DNA from: Multifurca ochricompacta
Taxonomy: Eukaryota > Basidiomycota > Agaricomycetes > Russulales > Russulaceae
Assembly (NCBI GenBank): GCA_022496185.1
Contig: WTXG01000595.1
Location: 1-11,088 of the forward strand
Reading direction: 5' to 3'
DNA: 11,088 bases
Of the stretch, positions 1-7,258 are shown piece after piece. Numbering within the stretch: position 1 is the first letter of the stretch; each line of letters begins with the position of its first letter. Both the position numbers and the translations under genes were made by a program. The notes below the pieces were generated by a model. It ran no database searches and was not told where the DNA came from. It saw only the letters and a program-made list of their open reading frames with translations.

Positions 1-331
1 ACGACTTTGTTGATACACTAGGTACGACAACTCTGATTTAGACTCTGACCTCTATTACGTATATAAGGCCCACCTAGATAGCCTGTATACCTTAGACTCG
101 ACTTCTTAATCGACTTGGTGCATTACCTTCTGGGTGATCCCTAAGACCCGACGCTTGAATCGTCTCAGTGCTTTTGGCACTCTTTCCGCTCACCGATACT
201 AAGGGATTAGCTCCTTGGTACCGACTTCTCACCTGAACTCCATACACTTGAAAGACAGTGTACACCTGACTTTGTAGTTTCGCTACGCGACTTATCACAC
301 GTCGTGACGAACGTCCGCACCAGACGTTACA
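1..331 (+). repeat. 5' LTR, 3' part (end of U3, R, U5)
   Basis: Aligns without a gap to 6928-7258 with five differences, at 34, 46, 149, 222 and 287. The copy ends in ...cgttaca at 331, where identity with the 3' LTR stops abruptly (t at 332, c at 7259). By comparison with the complete 3' LTR, the first 261 bp lie outside the window. It carries the TATA box and the predicted transcription start, so most of U3 is missing here but R and U5 are complete. Confidence 0.95.
57..94 (+). promoter_or_regulatory. LTR core promoter: TATA box and predicted transcription start
   Basis: TATATAAG lies at 60-67. The adenine at 94 sits about 30 bp downstream, the usual RNA polymerase II distance, in a pyrimidine-rich initiator-like context (ccttAgac). 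The choice of A94 is supported independently: it is exactly where the 11-nt match to the primer-binding site begins. The same arrangement is present in the 3' LTR (TATA 6987-6994, A7021). Start of R inferred, not measured. Confidence 0.65.
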
Positions 332-333
332 TT

Positions 334-344
334 AAGTTGAGTCT
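334..344 (+). promoter_or_regulatory. Primer-binding site, probably self-primed (Tf1/sushi type)
   Basis: Two bases after the LTR end comes aagttgagtct. Its reverse complement matches agactcgactt at 94-104 in 10 of 11 positions, and the eleventh is a G-U wobble, so the RNA could form an uninterrupted 11-bp helix. The matching segment begins at the predicted 5' end of the transcript. In Tf1 of fission yeast, and in the related Tf1/sushi group, the first 11 nt of the mRNA fold back on the PBS and are cleaved to prime minus-strand synthesis. No TGG for a tRNA CCA end lies next to the LTR, which also argues against ordinary tRNA priming. Confidence 0.6.
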
Positions 345-353
345 CTCCCCACC

Positions 354-1879
354 GTGGCTTCATCCAGCCGTAGTCAGACCTTGCATAACGAAGAGCTCAT
401 CGACCGCCAAGACGAGGATAATCTTTCACAACAAGTCCTTGGCTCTGCCATCTGGAAAGACTTTGAAACCAAGTTTGGATACTACGTCTATCACGACGAC
501 CAGTACCAGCCAGTTGAATACGACGAACAGAAGAGGGTCTGGTACCGTATCCGTTACTCTCGAAGCCATCGTTCCTGGGTTACCACAGGACCCGCCCACC
601 AGAGTATGGCCTAGGACCTTGGAGAGAAAATCCTCCCGCCATCGTCACAGATTCAGAACCCAAAGAGTATATCGAAGAAAGCAGCGAAGACGCACAAGTC
701 ATAGCCACAGATTTTACGGCTCAGACAGTTGCACCCAAGAGTACTACATTCAGAATAACTGCTTTAGTCTCTCCCCAGATTACACGACAAACCTCAGACA
801 CCCCGACCATTACCTATCCAACGATGTCCACGATCGCTGCACAGTTACCTGACCCCGCTCCAGTTGTCCCCGCTCCGAACCTCCCTCCCCATCAGGACGC
901 CTTATGGGAGTCCTGCTAACGACATTCACTGGTGACTGATCCCAGAGCAAGAAATTCATGCTTGAGTTCGAGACGTTCAAAAACTTCAACCACAATGTCC
1001 CGCAGATCGTAAACCCATTCCAACAAACCAACCTTTTCCTCTCGCTTATTAGAGGGGACTCCGTTGATGATTGGACAATGGAGCAAATCGAATGGCTGAA
1101 CAACAGAGTTACAGCCGGAACCAGAACCACAGACGAGGATCTGTGGATGTAGTGGCGCAAAGATTTAAAGACGCCTTCACAGATGGGCAGGCCAAACAGA
1201 AGGCTGCCAGAGAATTGAAGTCCCTTAAAATGGAGAGAGGGGATTTAGATGGCTATGTGGCCAAATTTCGCAACCTGGCCAAGAGAGCAGGGTACGATGT
1301 GAATGAAGAGGTGACGCTTGACCTCTTCTCCCAGGGATTGCCTAACCCCTGGTGAAAAACATCATTCAATTCCATCACCCTGAGTCGTGGAGCCAGTGGA
1401 CGAATGCTGCTAGAATGCAGCAACAGGATTACTTGGACTTCCAGACGCGATTTGGAGTCGATATGAAAAAGGGCAGAACTCGTGATCAGTGGAAGGCGGC
1501 GTTTGGGGTGAAACCTACCCACCCTAGAGACCCTAACGCTATGGACATGTCGGCAGACTGTACCAAGGCTCGTGCAGCCCTTACCGACGATGAAAAGAAG
1601 AATCTCATGAAGGAAGGGCGTTGCTTTCACTGCCGAGCACAAGGGCATATGTCACGATTCTGCCCAAAGAAAACAGTCCGAGTTGCAGAGGCAACAGTAG
1701 CTGCCACTGCCACAACACCGCCAATACAGAACCTACCAGCCCCAGTAAAAGAGAACCCGGCAACTGCCCCAAAGACTAAAGAGCAGAAGGCAGCAGCAAT
1801 CTGGGAACACATGATGAATGAAGATGAGGCGGTGCGTGCCTTGATTGTCGACAAGGCCTTCGGCCAAAAGGATTTTTGA
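354..1879 (+). pseudogene. gag: Gag polyprotein, broken by four frame shifts
   Basis: Gag builds the particle that packages the RNA. The reading frame can be followed in five pieces: 354 to about 600, about 600-903, about 903-1147 (capsid-like, includes MLEFETFKNFN at 958), about 1149-1348 (capsid-like, FKDAFTDGQAKQKAARELKS), and 1349-1879. Each join is a net -1 change. The last piece holds one CCHC zinc knuckle (C-x2-C-x4-H-x4-C, 1622-1663, core CFHCRAQGHMSRFC) that binds RNA, then a Pro/Ala-rich tail ending in KDF-TGA. An in-frame TGA at 937-939 interrupts a GD-x-SQSKKF stretch where related fungal Gags have Arg. The start is probably 354: the frame is closed by TAA at 333, and 354 lies in a Kozak-like context but is GTG, not ATG. 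Domain identity is by the family's usual layout; the capsid fold is not demonstrable by eye. Confidence 0.85.
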
Positions 1880-1881
1880 TC
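1871..1881 (+). promoter_or_regulatory. gag/pol -1 ribosomal frameshift site
   Basis: Gag ends in gat-ttt-tga at 1871-1879. The protease/RT frame is one base back and is open across the same bases (ttt-ttg-atc). A P-site slip of tRNA-Phe on the run of five T, prompted by the UGA, would join Gag to Pol. Element B has the same ggatttttgatc at 9078-9089 with the same frame relation. It is not a perfect X-XXY-YYZ heptamer, because the second codon is the stop. In element A, gatcg-gct-cgatc at 1878-1890 could form a small hairpin, which is lost in element B. Confidence 0.5.
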
Positions 1882-2805
1882 GGCTCGATCCCATTGGCCT
1901 GGGCGAGAGCACTCCATGTAACTTCTGTATACACTAGTCATTTCAAATCATTGAAAATACCAGTACATTTTGAAACCAAACAGAAGACGGCCGACAGACG
2001 AATCCTGATCGATTCCGGAGCTACAGACAACTTTATTAGCCAATGACTCCAGAGGACGCTAGGATTGGGGACACAGTTACTCCCCCAGGAGAAAAATATC
2101 TGGAACATAGATGGAACAGCTAACAAAGCTGGGAAGATCACACATTGCTGTGATTTGGAGGTACAGGTTGGGGAGCGAACAAAGCAGCTTCGCTTCCTCA
2201 TTACGGATCTAGGAGAGGAAGACATGGTTCTGGGATATCCATGGTTGGCAGCATTTGAACCTAAAATCAACTGGGCGGAAGCCACCATGGATAGAGATTT
2301 CTACCCGGTCATCATTATGTCTCTAGGATATGACTACGCTGCACGACATCCTCTCACTCATGCTATCGTCATGGGATCGGCTGTCACCTGGAGTGACGTA
2401 GAACCTGTGGATCAGGTGTATTGTTATGTTACAAAGGCATCAGAATTGGCCCAGGCAGAGGCCCAGAAGAACCCCGAGAAAACGTTTGAAGAAGTAGTCC
2501 CAGCAGAATATCATCAACATTGGAAGGTCTTTTCAGAGGAAGAATCACAACGTTTCCCTCCCTCTCGACCTTGGGACCATGCTATTGACTTTGTCCTGGA
2601 CGCCCTGCAATCAGTAGATTGTAAAATCTACCCCCTGTCACAGCCGGAAAAGGAAGCGCTCTCTACCTTCCTAGAGGAACACTTGGCAAAAGGATATATA
2701 CAACCCTCAACTCGCCTTATGCATCACCCTTCTTTTTCATCAAGAAGAAGGATGGGAAACTACAACCGGTGCAGGATTACAGACGGATTAATGAACTCAT
2801 GGTGA
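1873..2805 (+). pseudogene. pol: Pol, N-terminal part: aspartic protease and start of reverse transcriptase
   Basis: This piece of Pol begins at the gag overlap and is read in frame with 2065. The retropepsin active site is ILIDSGATDNFIS, with the catalytic Asp at 2011. The second conserved protease motif, LITDLGEEDMVLGYPWL, follows at about 2197-2250. Then comes the linker to RT with [13 protein letters not shown] and [14 protein letters not shown] at 2044-2046 breaks the frame right after the active site; element B has CGA there. The true reading then shifts by -1 near 2710: element B has one more base between the matching tca and tcg codons. The residues after 2712 in this frame, up to 2805, are therefore out of frame and not real protein. 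Protease cuts Gag-Pol during particle maturation. Confidence 0.85.
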
Positions 2806-3881
2806 AAAACAACTACCCACTCCCTCTCATCTCGGAAATTATCAACAAAATGCGTGATAAAGCTCTGTTTTCAAAGATGGACGTTCGTTGGGGATACAAT
2901 AACATTCGCATCCGAGAAGGCAATCAGCCCAAAGCCGCCTTCAAGACCAATCAAGGACTCTTCGAACCCAACGTCATGTTCTTCGGCTTGACAAACTCGC
3001 CGGCAACCTTCCAGGCCATGATGAATCACATTTTCCGAAATCTCATCCTTACAGAGGAGGTTGTGGTATATATGGATGATATCCTGGTAGCCACAAAAAA
3101 CGACATTCACCACCACCGAGCCCGAGTCCACGAAGTATTAGAAATCCTGGCGAAACATGACCTCTACCTGAAACCTGCCAAGTGCTCCTTTGAACAAAAG
3201 ACCGTTGAATATCTGGGTGTTATCCTTGAAGGGGGGCAAGTGCGCATGGACCCTGTAAAAGTTCAAGGCATTCGGGAATGGGCCGTCCCTCAGTGTACCA
3301 AGGATGTCAGATCATTCATTGGATTTTGCAATTTCTACCGACGCTTCGTCAAGGGATTCTCAGCCATCGCCCGACCACTGAATGATTTATTAAAAAAGGA
3401 CGTACCCTGGCACTGGGACGAATTACAGCAGAGTGCATTCGACTGGATTAAAGAGATTATTAGTTTGGAACCGGTCCTCATCCAACCTGACTTGGCCAAC
3501 CCCTTTGAACTGGAGGTGGACGCCTCCATGTACGCAAATGGCGCAGTTTTATCACAAAGAGATACTGGAGGGGTTCTTCACCCTGTCGCATTCTACTTGG
3601 AAATGTTCTCACCAGCAGAAAGGAATTATGACATTTGGGACAGAGAGCTATTGGCTATCGTTAAAGCACTACGACATTGGCGACCATTCTTGGCTGGATC
3701 TCCGCATAAGACCATCATCTATACCAACCACTCCAACCTTCTGTACTGGAGAGAACCGCATAAGATTAGTCGACGGATAGCGCGAGAAGTCTTAGAACTC
3801 GAAGAGTACAATTTCACACTCAAGCACCTGCCCGGAGCTCATAATGCACGAGCTGATGCCCTGTCTAGACCGACCAGATGA
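2712..3881 (+). CDS. pol: Pol, middle part: reverse transcriptase and RNase H
   Basis: Open in one frame from 2712 to TGA at 3879. RT palm motifs are in order: the fingers segment QDYRRINELMVKNNYPLPLI, motif A FSKMDVRWGYNNIRI (catalytic Asp at 2880), LFEPNVMFFGLTNSPATFQ, and YMDD at 3069-3080. The thumb (KPAKCSFEQKTVEYLG, IGFCNFYRRF) follows. RNase H starts at about 3480, with acidic residues in EVDAS (D at 3519) and DRELLAI (E at 3645). The third site, usually TDH, is TNHSNLLYW here (N at 3726), and N is also present in element B. The domain ends with the usual ADALSR. This is an internal segment of Pol: it has no start of its own, being joined to the protease part before the frame break near 2710, and the TGA at 3879 separates it from integrase in the same frame. 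Confidence 0.93.
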   Translation, partial: SPYASPFFFIKKKDGKLQPVQDYRRINELMVKNNYPLPLISEIINKMRDKALFSKMDVRWGYNNIRIREGNQPKAAFKTNQGLFEPNVMFFGLTNSPATFQAMMNHIFRNLILTEEVVVYMDDILVATKNDIHHHRARVHEVLEILAKHDLYLKPAKCSFEQKTVEYLGVILEGGQVRMDPVKVQGIREWAVPQCTKDVRSFIGFCNFYRRFVKGFSAIARPLNDLLKKDVPWHWDELQQSAFDWIKEIISLEPVLIQPDLANPFELEVDASMYANGAVLSQRDTGGVLHPVAFYLEMFSPAERNYDIWDRELLAIVKALRHWRPFLAGSPHKTIIYTNHSNLLYWREPHKISRRIAREVLELEEYNFTLKHLPGAHNARADALSRPTR

Positions 3882-5864
3882 GATGAAGGAGAGAACGACA
3901 ACGACAACATTGTCATTTTACCAGAGGATGTCTTTGCGAAAACCGCCATTGTCAGCCTCCACGACATGGACCTATGGGCCCAAGTAACGCAGAATATGAA
4001 CCAGGAATTGTGCAAATCCTGGGCAGAGCCGCATAACATAAAGATGAAAGACGGCCTCTGGTGGAAAGACGGAGACCAGTTGGTTGTCACCGGTGGTGAC
4101 AACATTAAGAGGGGGGTGATTCATTTTCACCACGACCTTCCCTCTGCAGGACACCCAGGAATTGCAAACACGTACGCCCTTGCCAAACGTGACTACTGGT
4201 GGCCGAACATGAAAAAAGACATGGAAGCATACGTCAAGGGATGCGCAGAATGCCAGGCAAACAAAGTAAATACTCACCCAAAACCGCCGGCACTTTCACC
4301 CATCACACCAATAGCGACAGCTCCCTTCCAGACCATTGCTATGGATTTTATTGTCAAACTGCCACAATCACAAGGGTACGACTCAATACTCACCATTACG
4401 GACCACGACTACTCGAAGGCTGCCCTCTTCATCCCCTGTAATGAGACAATATCGGCGGAAGGAGTTGCAAAATTATACCTAAATCACGTCTACCGCCATT
4501 ATGGACTGCCACAAAAGATCATTTCCGACCGAGACCCACGATTTGCCTCCATGTTCGCCCAAGCACTCTGTAAACGTCTCGACATTCAGCAGAACATATC
4601 TACCGCATACCACCTGCAGACTGATGGACAGTCGGAACGAACAAACCAGTGGCTGGAACAATACCTTCGATTTTGGTGCAATGAACAACAGAATGACTGG
4701 GCAGAGTGGCTGGCGACGGCAGAGTTTGCACACAACAGCTGGCCAAATGGAATGATGAAAACCACTCCCTTCTCTCTTATTATGGGGTGGAACCCTCGCA
4801 CTATGTGGACAGACAAACCCACGAATGTACCATCTGTGACACAACGTATCGGCCAATGGGAAGAGATACAGAAATCAGCCAATGATAACCTTCAGAAGGC
4901 GCAAAGGACCCTAGCCGAGAAGCCCACTAGGTTTACGCCCTACCAAGTCGGAGATCAGGTCTGGCTAGAAGGGCGTAACATCCATACGTCACATCCAACA
5001 GCGAAATTAGCTCCTAGACACCACGGCCCATTTGTGATTGAACAGAAGCTCTCAGACATTACATACAAGCTCACGTTGCCTGCTACCTGGAAGATACACC
5101 CTGTCTTCCATGCTAACCTTCTAACGCCATACAAAGAAACTGCCATTCATGGACAGAACTTTCCCAGACCTCCCCCTGACCTCATTGATGGAGAACCGGA
5201 ATGGGAGGTGGAACGTGTTGCCGACGCCAAATGGAAGGGTCGAGGACGTAATCGAAGACTCCATTACTTGATCAAATGGAAGGGATTCTCAGATGCTGAC
5301 AACTCGTGGGAACCTGCTGCGGATGTCTTTGCGCCCAAGCTTATTGAAGACTTCTATAGACGCCACCCAGAGGCAGATAAAGAGCCGGAGAAAATACGAG
5401 TTGTGGAACAGCTCTCTCCCCCACAACCAACTAAAGAATTGCCCATGTCATCATCTAAAATCCACGCCTCTGCTGCCATTGATGCGTTTCCCGTACTTAC
5501 TCCTGTGCATCCTCCTTCTCGCCCACTTTCTCCTATTGACTACGATGCGACCACCCAAGTGGCCCAAGGGGACAGGATCATCGACATCGACAAGGATTTT
5601 AATTTGCCCGAACACCCCCATCCCAACGACTTGATCAACGTGGACTTCGGTGATGAATCCCCTGAGTTCCCCTTTTTCCCAAACGATCCCAGCTCCCAGT
5701 TCTACTTCCCGCTCATGATCCCATCGTCCAAGAACGATGGCACTACAGAAGTGGCCAAGTACATCTATTATACCAATGAAGGTATGGACGTAGCCGGATG
5801 CTTAGAGAAAGGAGGGCCCGTCTACGGGGCCCCAGTTTACCTTGAAGAGAAGAATGTCGGATGA
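3882..5864 (+). CDS. pol: Pol, C-terminal part: integrase with GPY/F module and chromodomain
   Basis: Integrates the cDNA; the chromodomain is thought to steer insertion to modified histones. The frame is the same as the RT part, after TGA 3879. Counting from the first Met (3966): HHCC zinc domain with His 55/56 and 63 and Cys 93 and 96 (CAEC); DDE core with Asp127 (AMDFIVKLP), Asp188 (ISDRDPRF) and Glu224 (DGQSERTNQ), exactly 35 residues between the last two; GPF of the GPY/F module at 354-356 followed by HPVFHANLLTPY; chromodomain at about 412-469 (EWEVERV, LHYLIKWKGF, NSWEPAADV). A Pro/Ser-rich acidic linker runs to TGA at 5862. All catalytic residues are present. The frame does not end naturally here: it stays open beyond the TGA, so this stop is probably a mutation and the protein once continued. 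Confidence 0.93.
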   Translation, partial: DEGENDNDNIVILPEDVFAKTAIVSLHDMDLWAQVTQNMNQELCKSWAEPHNIKMKDGLWWKDGDQLVVTGGDNIKRGVIHFHHDLPSAGHPGIANTYALAKRDYWWPNMKKDMEAYVKGCAECQANKVNTHPKPPALSPITPIATAPFQTIAMDFIVKLPQSQGYDSILTITDHDYSKAALFIPCNETISAEGVAKLYLNHVYRHYGLPQKIISDRDPRFASMFAQALCKRLDIQQNISTAYHLQTDGQSERTNQWLEQYLRFWCNEQQNDWAEWLATAEFAHNSWPNGMMKTTPFSLIMGWNPRTMWTDKPTNVPSVTQRIGQWEEIQKSANDNLQKAQRTLAEKPTRFTPYQVGDQVWLEGRNIHTSHPTAKLAPRHHGPFVIEQKLSDITYKLTLPATWKIHPVFHANLLTPYKETAIHGQNFPRPPPDLIDGEPEWEVERVADAKWKGRGRNRRLHYLIKWKGFSDADNSWEPAADVFAPKLIEDFYRRHPEADKEPEKIRVVEQLSPPQPTKELPMSSSKIHASAAIDAFPVLTPVHPPSRPLSPIDYDATTQVAQGDRIIDIDKDFNLPEHPHPNDLINVDFGDESPEFPFFPNDPSSQFYFPLMIPSSKNDGTTEVAKYIYYTNEGMDVAGCLEKGGPVYGAPVYLEEKNVG

Positions 5865-6635
5865 CTACACTTTGTCTTAGGGCCCGAACACTTGCAGCAC
5901 CTCTCAGCCCACAACCCACGCGCCTTCGCAATCAACAAAGTGCTTCGGGACCTACGAATGCCACGCCTGACCACCGAGGTTGCACGGCTCCGCAAATTCC
6001 AAGCACTGTGAGACAACTTAGAGATGCAGCGTCGCGATTACGAACGGCAGATGGTAAAGCTTAACCGGGGAGTCTTTGATATAGAGCACCACTTGGCGAG
6101 TATCAGGACAAGGTTGGAACGAGGGGAGGCATACCAGATCATTTCCGAATGGTATGCCGATATTTTTGCGCGACCACTTCCTCGTCGCTGCCTCGACCTC
6201 GCGCCCCGGCTTAACCCCCATTGCTTTGAAATGCCGCGTCTCCACAAAAACCCCGATGGCAAGCTTTGCTGGCGCTGTAGCAGCAAGTATCACCTCAGCT
6301 GGAGTTGTCCCACAGCCGCGAAACGATGCCGACACTGCCAAAGTACCTCGCATTGGAGTCACCAATGCTTGTTCCGACGACTTACACAGGCTCCCACCGT
6401 CCAGAACCCCTCAGGATGGTGTGGTAAGTGCCTCTCCCACAACGCCGGACATCGAGAAATTGACTGTCATGTTTATGACGGCTGCTTTCGCTGTGGGCGA
6501 CGGGGGCCCTACGGTTTTCTACGAACACACGTTTGCCCCACTGACGAAGAAAAGGAGAACTACGATGCAGATCACTATGCCGTAGCCGACGACTATCTCT
6601 CCCTGGTCCAGGATGACGACGGTATGCCGATCTAG
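5865..6635 (+). CDS. Pol C-terminal extension: coiled-coil-like segment and four zinc knuckles
   Basis: Same frame as integrase, interrupted by TGA at 6009 and closed by TAG at 6633, only 31 bp before the 3' LTR. The first part is rich in Leu, Arg and Glu with coiled-coil character (LTTEVARLRKFQAL, then DNLEMQRRDYERQMVKLNRG). Four Cys/His clusters follow, numbered from Met 6024: residues 82-95 (CWRCSSKYHLSWSC) and 102-115 (CRHCQSTSHWSHQC), both exact C-x2-C-x4-H-x4-C; 133-148, C-x2-C-x6-H-x4-C; 154-171, C-x2-C-x11-H-x-C. The tail is acidic (DEEKENYDADHY). Zinc knuckles usually sit in Gag and bind nucleic acid; a set of four behind the chromodomain is not part of the standard chromovirus plan that I know. 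It might act in RNA or target-DNA binding, which is inference. It could also be a separate ORF starting at 6024, but the shared frame favours one long Pol. Confidence 0.8.
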
Positions 6636-6653
6636 CTGGCTCTGCTAGGACTT

Positions 6654-6663
6654 AGAAGAGGGG
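6654..6663 (+). promoter_or_regulatory. Polypurine tract for plus-strand priming
   Basis: agaagagggg lies three bases (taa) upstream of the 3' LTR start TGTTACG. A purine run directly before the 3' LTR is the standard plus-strand primer left by RNase H, and the position fixes the LTR start at about 6667. Confidence 0.8.
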
Positions 6664-6704
6664 TAATGTTACGAACCCCGCTGCGTCGTCTGTTTTCTTT
6701 TCAT

Positions 6705-6714
6705 CACGTGACGT
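6705..6714 (+). promoter_or_regulatory. Overlapping CACGTG E-box and TGACGT half-CRE in U3
   Basis: cacgtgacgt, 38 bp into the LTR. CACGTG is the palindromic core of bHLH factors and TGACGT the half-site of CREB/ATF-type bZIP factors; they share two bases. Short motifs, so chance occurrence is possible. Confidence 0.3.
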
Positions 6715-6784
6715 ACTGTTTGGCTTCGCTTGTCCTTTGTTGACTGTATTGTGGCTTCCTTTGTACACGTTTATTCCTTATCTC

Positions 6785-6813
6785 TGACTCAGGCTGTGCT
6801 TATCTGTGACTCA
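6785..6813 (+). promoter_or_regulatory. Two TGACTCA (Gcn4/AP-1 type) sites in U3
   Basis: Perfect heptamers at 6785-6791 and 6807-6813 on the same strand, 22 bp apart, about two helical turns, and about 210-235 bp upstream of the predicted start A7021. TGACTCA is the target of Gcn4/Cpc1 (amino-acid starvation) and AP-1-like bZIP factors in fungi. The equivalent part of the 5' LTR is outside the window. Confidence 0.45.
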
Positions 6814-6983
6814 TACACTACACTAGAACGCTTACGTATTTTCCCACCAGAATCGCGACTATACCGGATCCGTCTGCATATATTCTCACCTGGCCCACAT
6901 TGACTCCGTTCCCCTTTTAGTTACATTACGACTTTGTTGATACACTAGGTACGACAACTCCGATTTAGACTCCGACCTCTATT

Positions 6984-7021
6984 ACGTATATAAGGCCCAC
7001 CTAGATAGCCTGTATACCTTA
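6984..7021 (+). promoter_or_regulatory. TATA box and predicted start in the 3' LTR
   Basis: Same TATATAAG (6987-6994) and A7021 as in the 5' LTR. From this position transcription would run outward into the flank at 7259 and beyond, so the LTR could drive read-through of neighbouring DNA. Confidence 0.5.
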
Positions 7022-7258
7022 GACTCGACTTCTTAATCGACTTGGTGCATTACCTTCTGGGTGATCCCTAAGACCTGACGCTTGAATCGTCTCAGTGCTT
7101 TTGGCACTCTTTCCGCTCACCGATACTAAGGGATTAGCTCCTTGGTACTGACTTCTCACCTGAACTCCATACACTTGAAAGACAGTGTACACCTGACTTT
7201 GTAGTTTCGCTACACGACTTATCACACGTCGTGACGAACGTCCGCACCAGACGTTACA

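Larger units (their letters stand above)
1..7258 (+). mobile_element. Ty3/gypsy chromovirus (element A), 5' LTR cut by window edge
   Basis: A nearly complete LTR retrotransposon. Seen directly: two LTR copies flanking an internal region with primer site, gag, pol in the order protease-RT-RNase H-integrase-chromodomain, and a polypurine tract at the 3' LTR. Integrase after RNase H defines Ty3/gypsy (Metaviridae), and the chromodomain after integrase places it in the chromoviruses. The predicted self-priming site suggests the Tf1/sushi type. The internal region is 6,335 bp; with two full 592-bp LTRs the element would be about 7.5 kb. The target-site duplication cannot be tested because the left flank is outside the window; the right flank starts with ccttg at 7259. 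The LTRs are 98.5% identical over the shared 331 bp, so the insertion is fairly young, yet the coding region carries five in-frame TGA codons and five frame breaks and is not autonomous as read. Confidence 0.95.
6667..7258 (+). repeat. 3' LTR, complete (592 bp)
   Basis: Starts TGTTACG and ends CGTTACA, a TG...CA boundary with six of seven terminal bases forming an inverted repeat. The last 331 bp match 1-331. Predicted parts: U3 6667-7020, R plus U5 7021-7258. U3 holds bZIP/bHLH-like sites, and a TATA box lies at 6987. An R/U5 boundary or polyadenylation signal cannot be placed by eye. Confidence 0.93.

Noticed and set aside
92..298. Minus-strand open frame of 68 codons in the 5' LTR, repeated at 7019-7225 in the 3' LTR
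   Set aside because: It lies wholly in R/U5 and recurs only because the LTR is duplicated. No domain or start context; the single residue difference comes from the CpG transition at 222.
355..367. tggcttcatccag as a tRNA primer-binding site
   Set aside because: It begins 24 bases after the LTR end, too far for a PBS, and overlaps the gag start. The segment at 334-344 fits self-priming much better.
304..852. 182-codon + strand frame over the gag N-terminus
   Set aside because: Ser/Thr/Arg-rich shadow; the sensible gag reading passes through two other frames with a break near 600.
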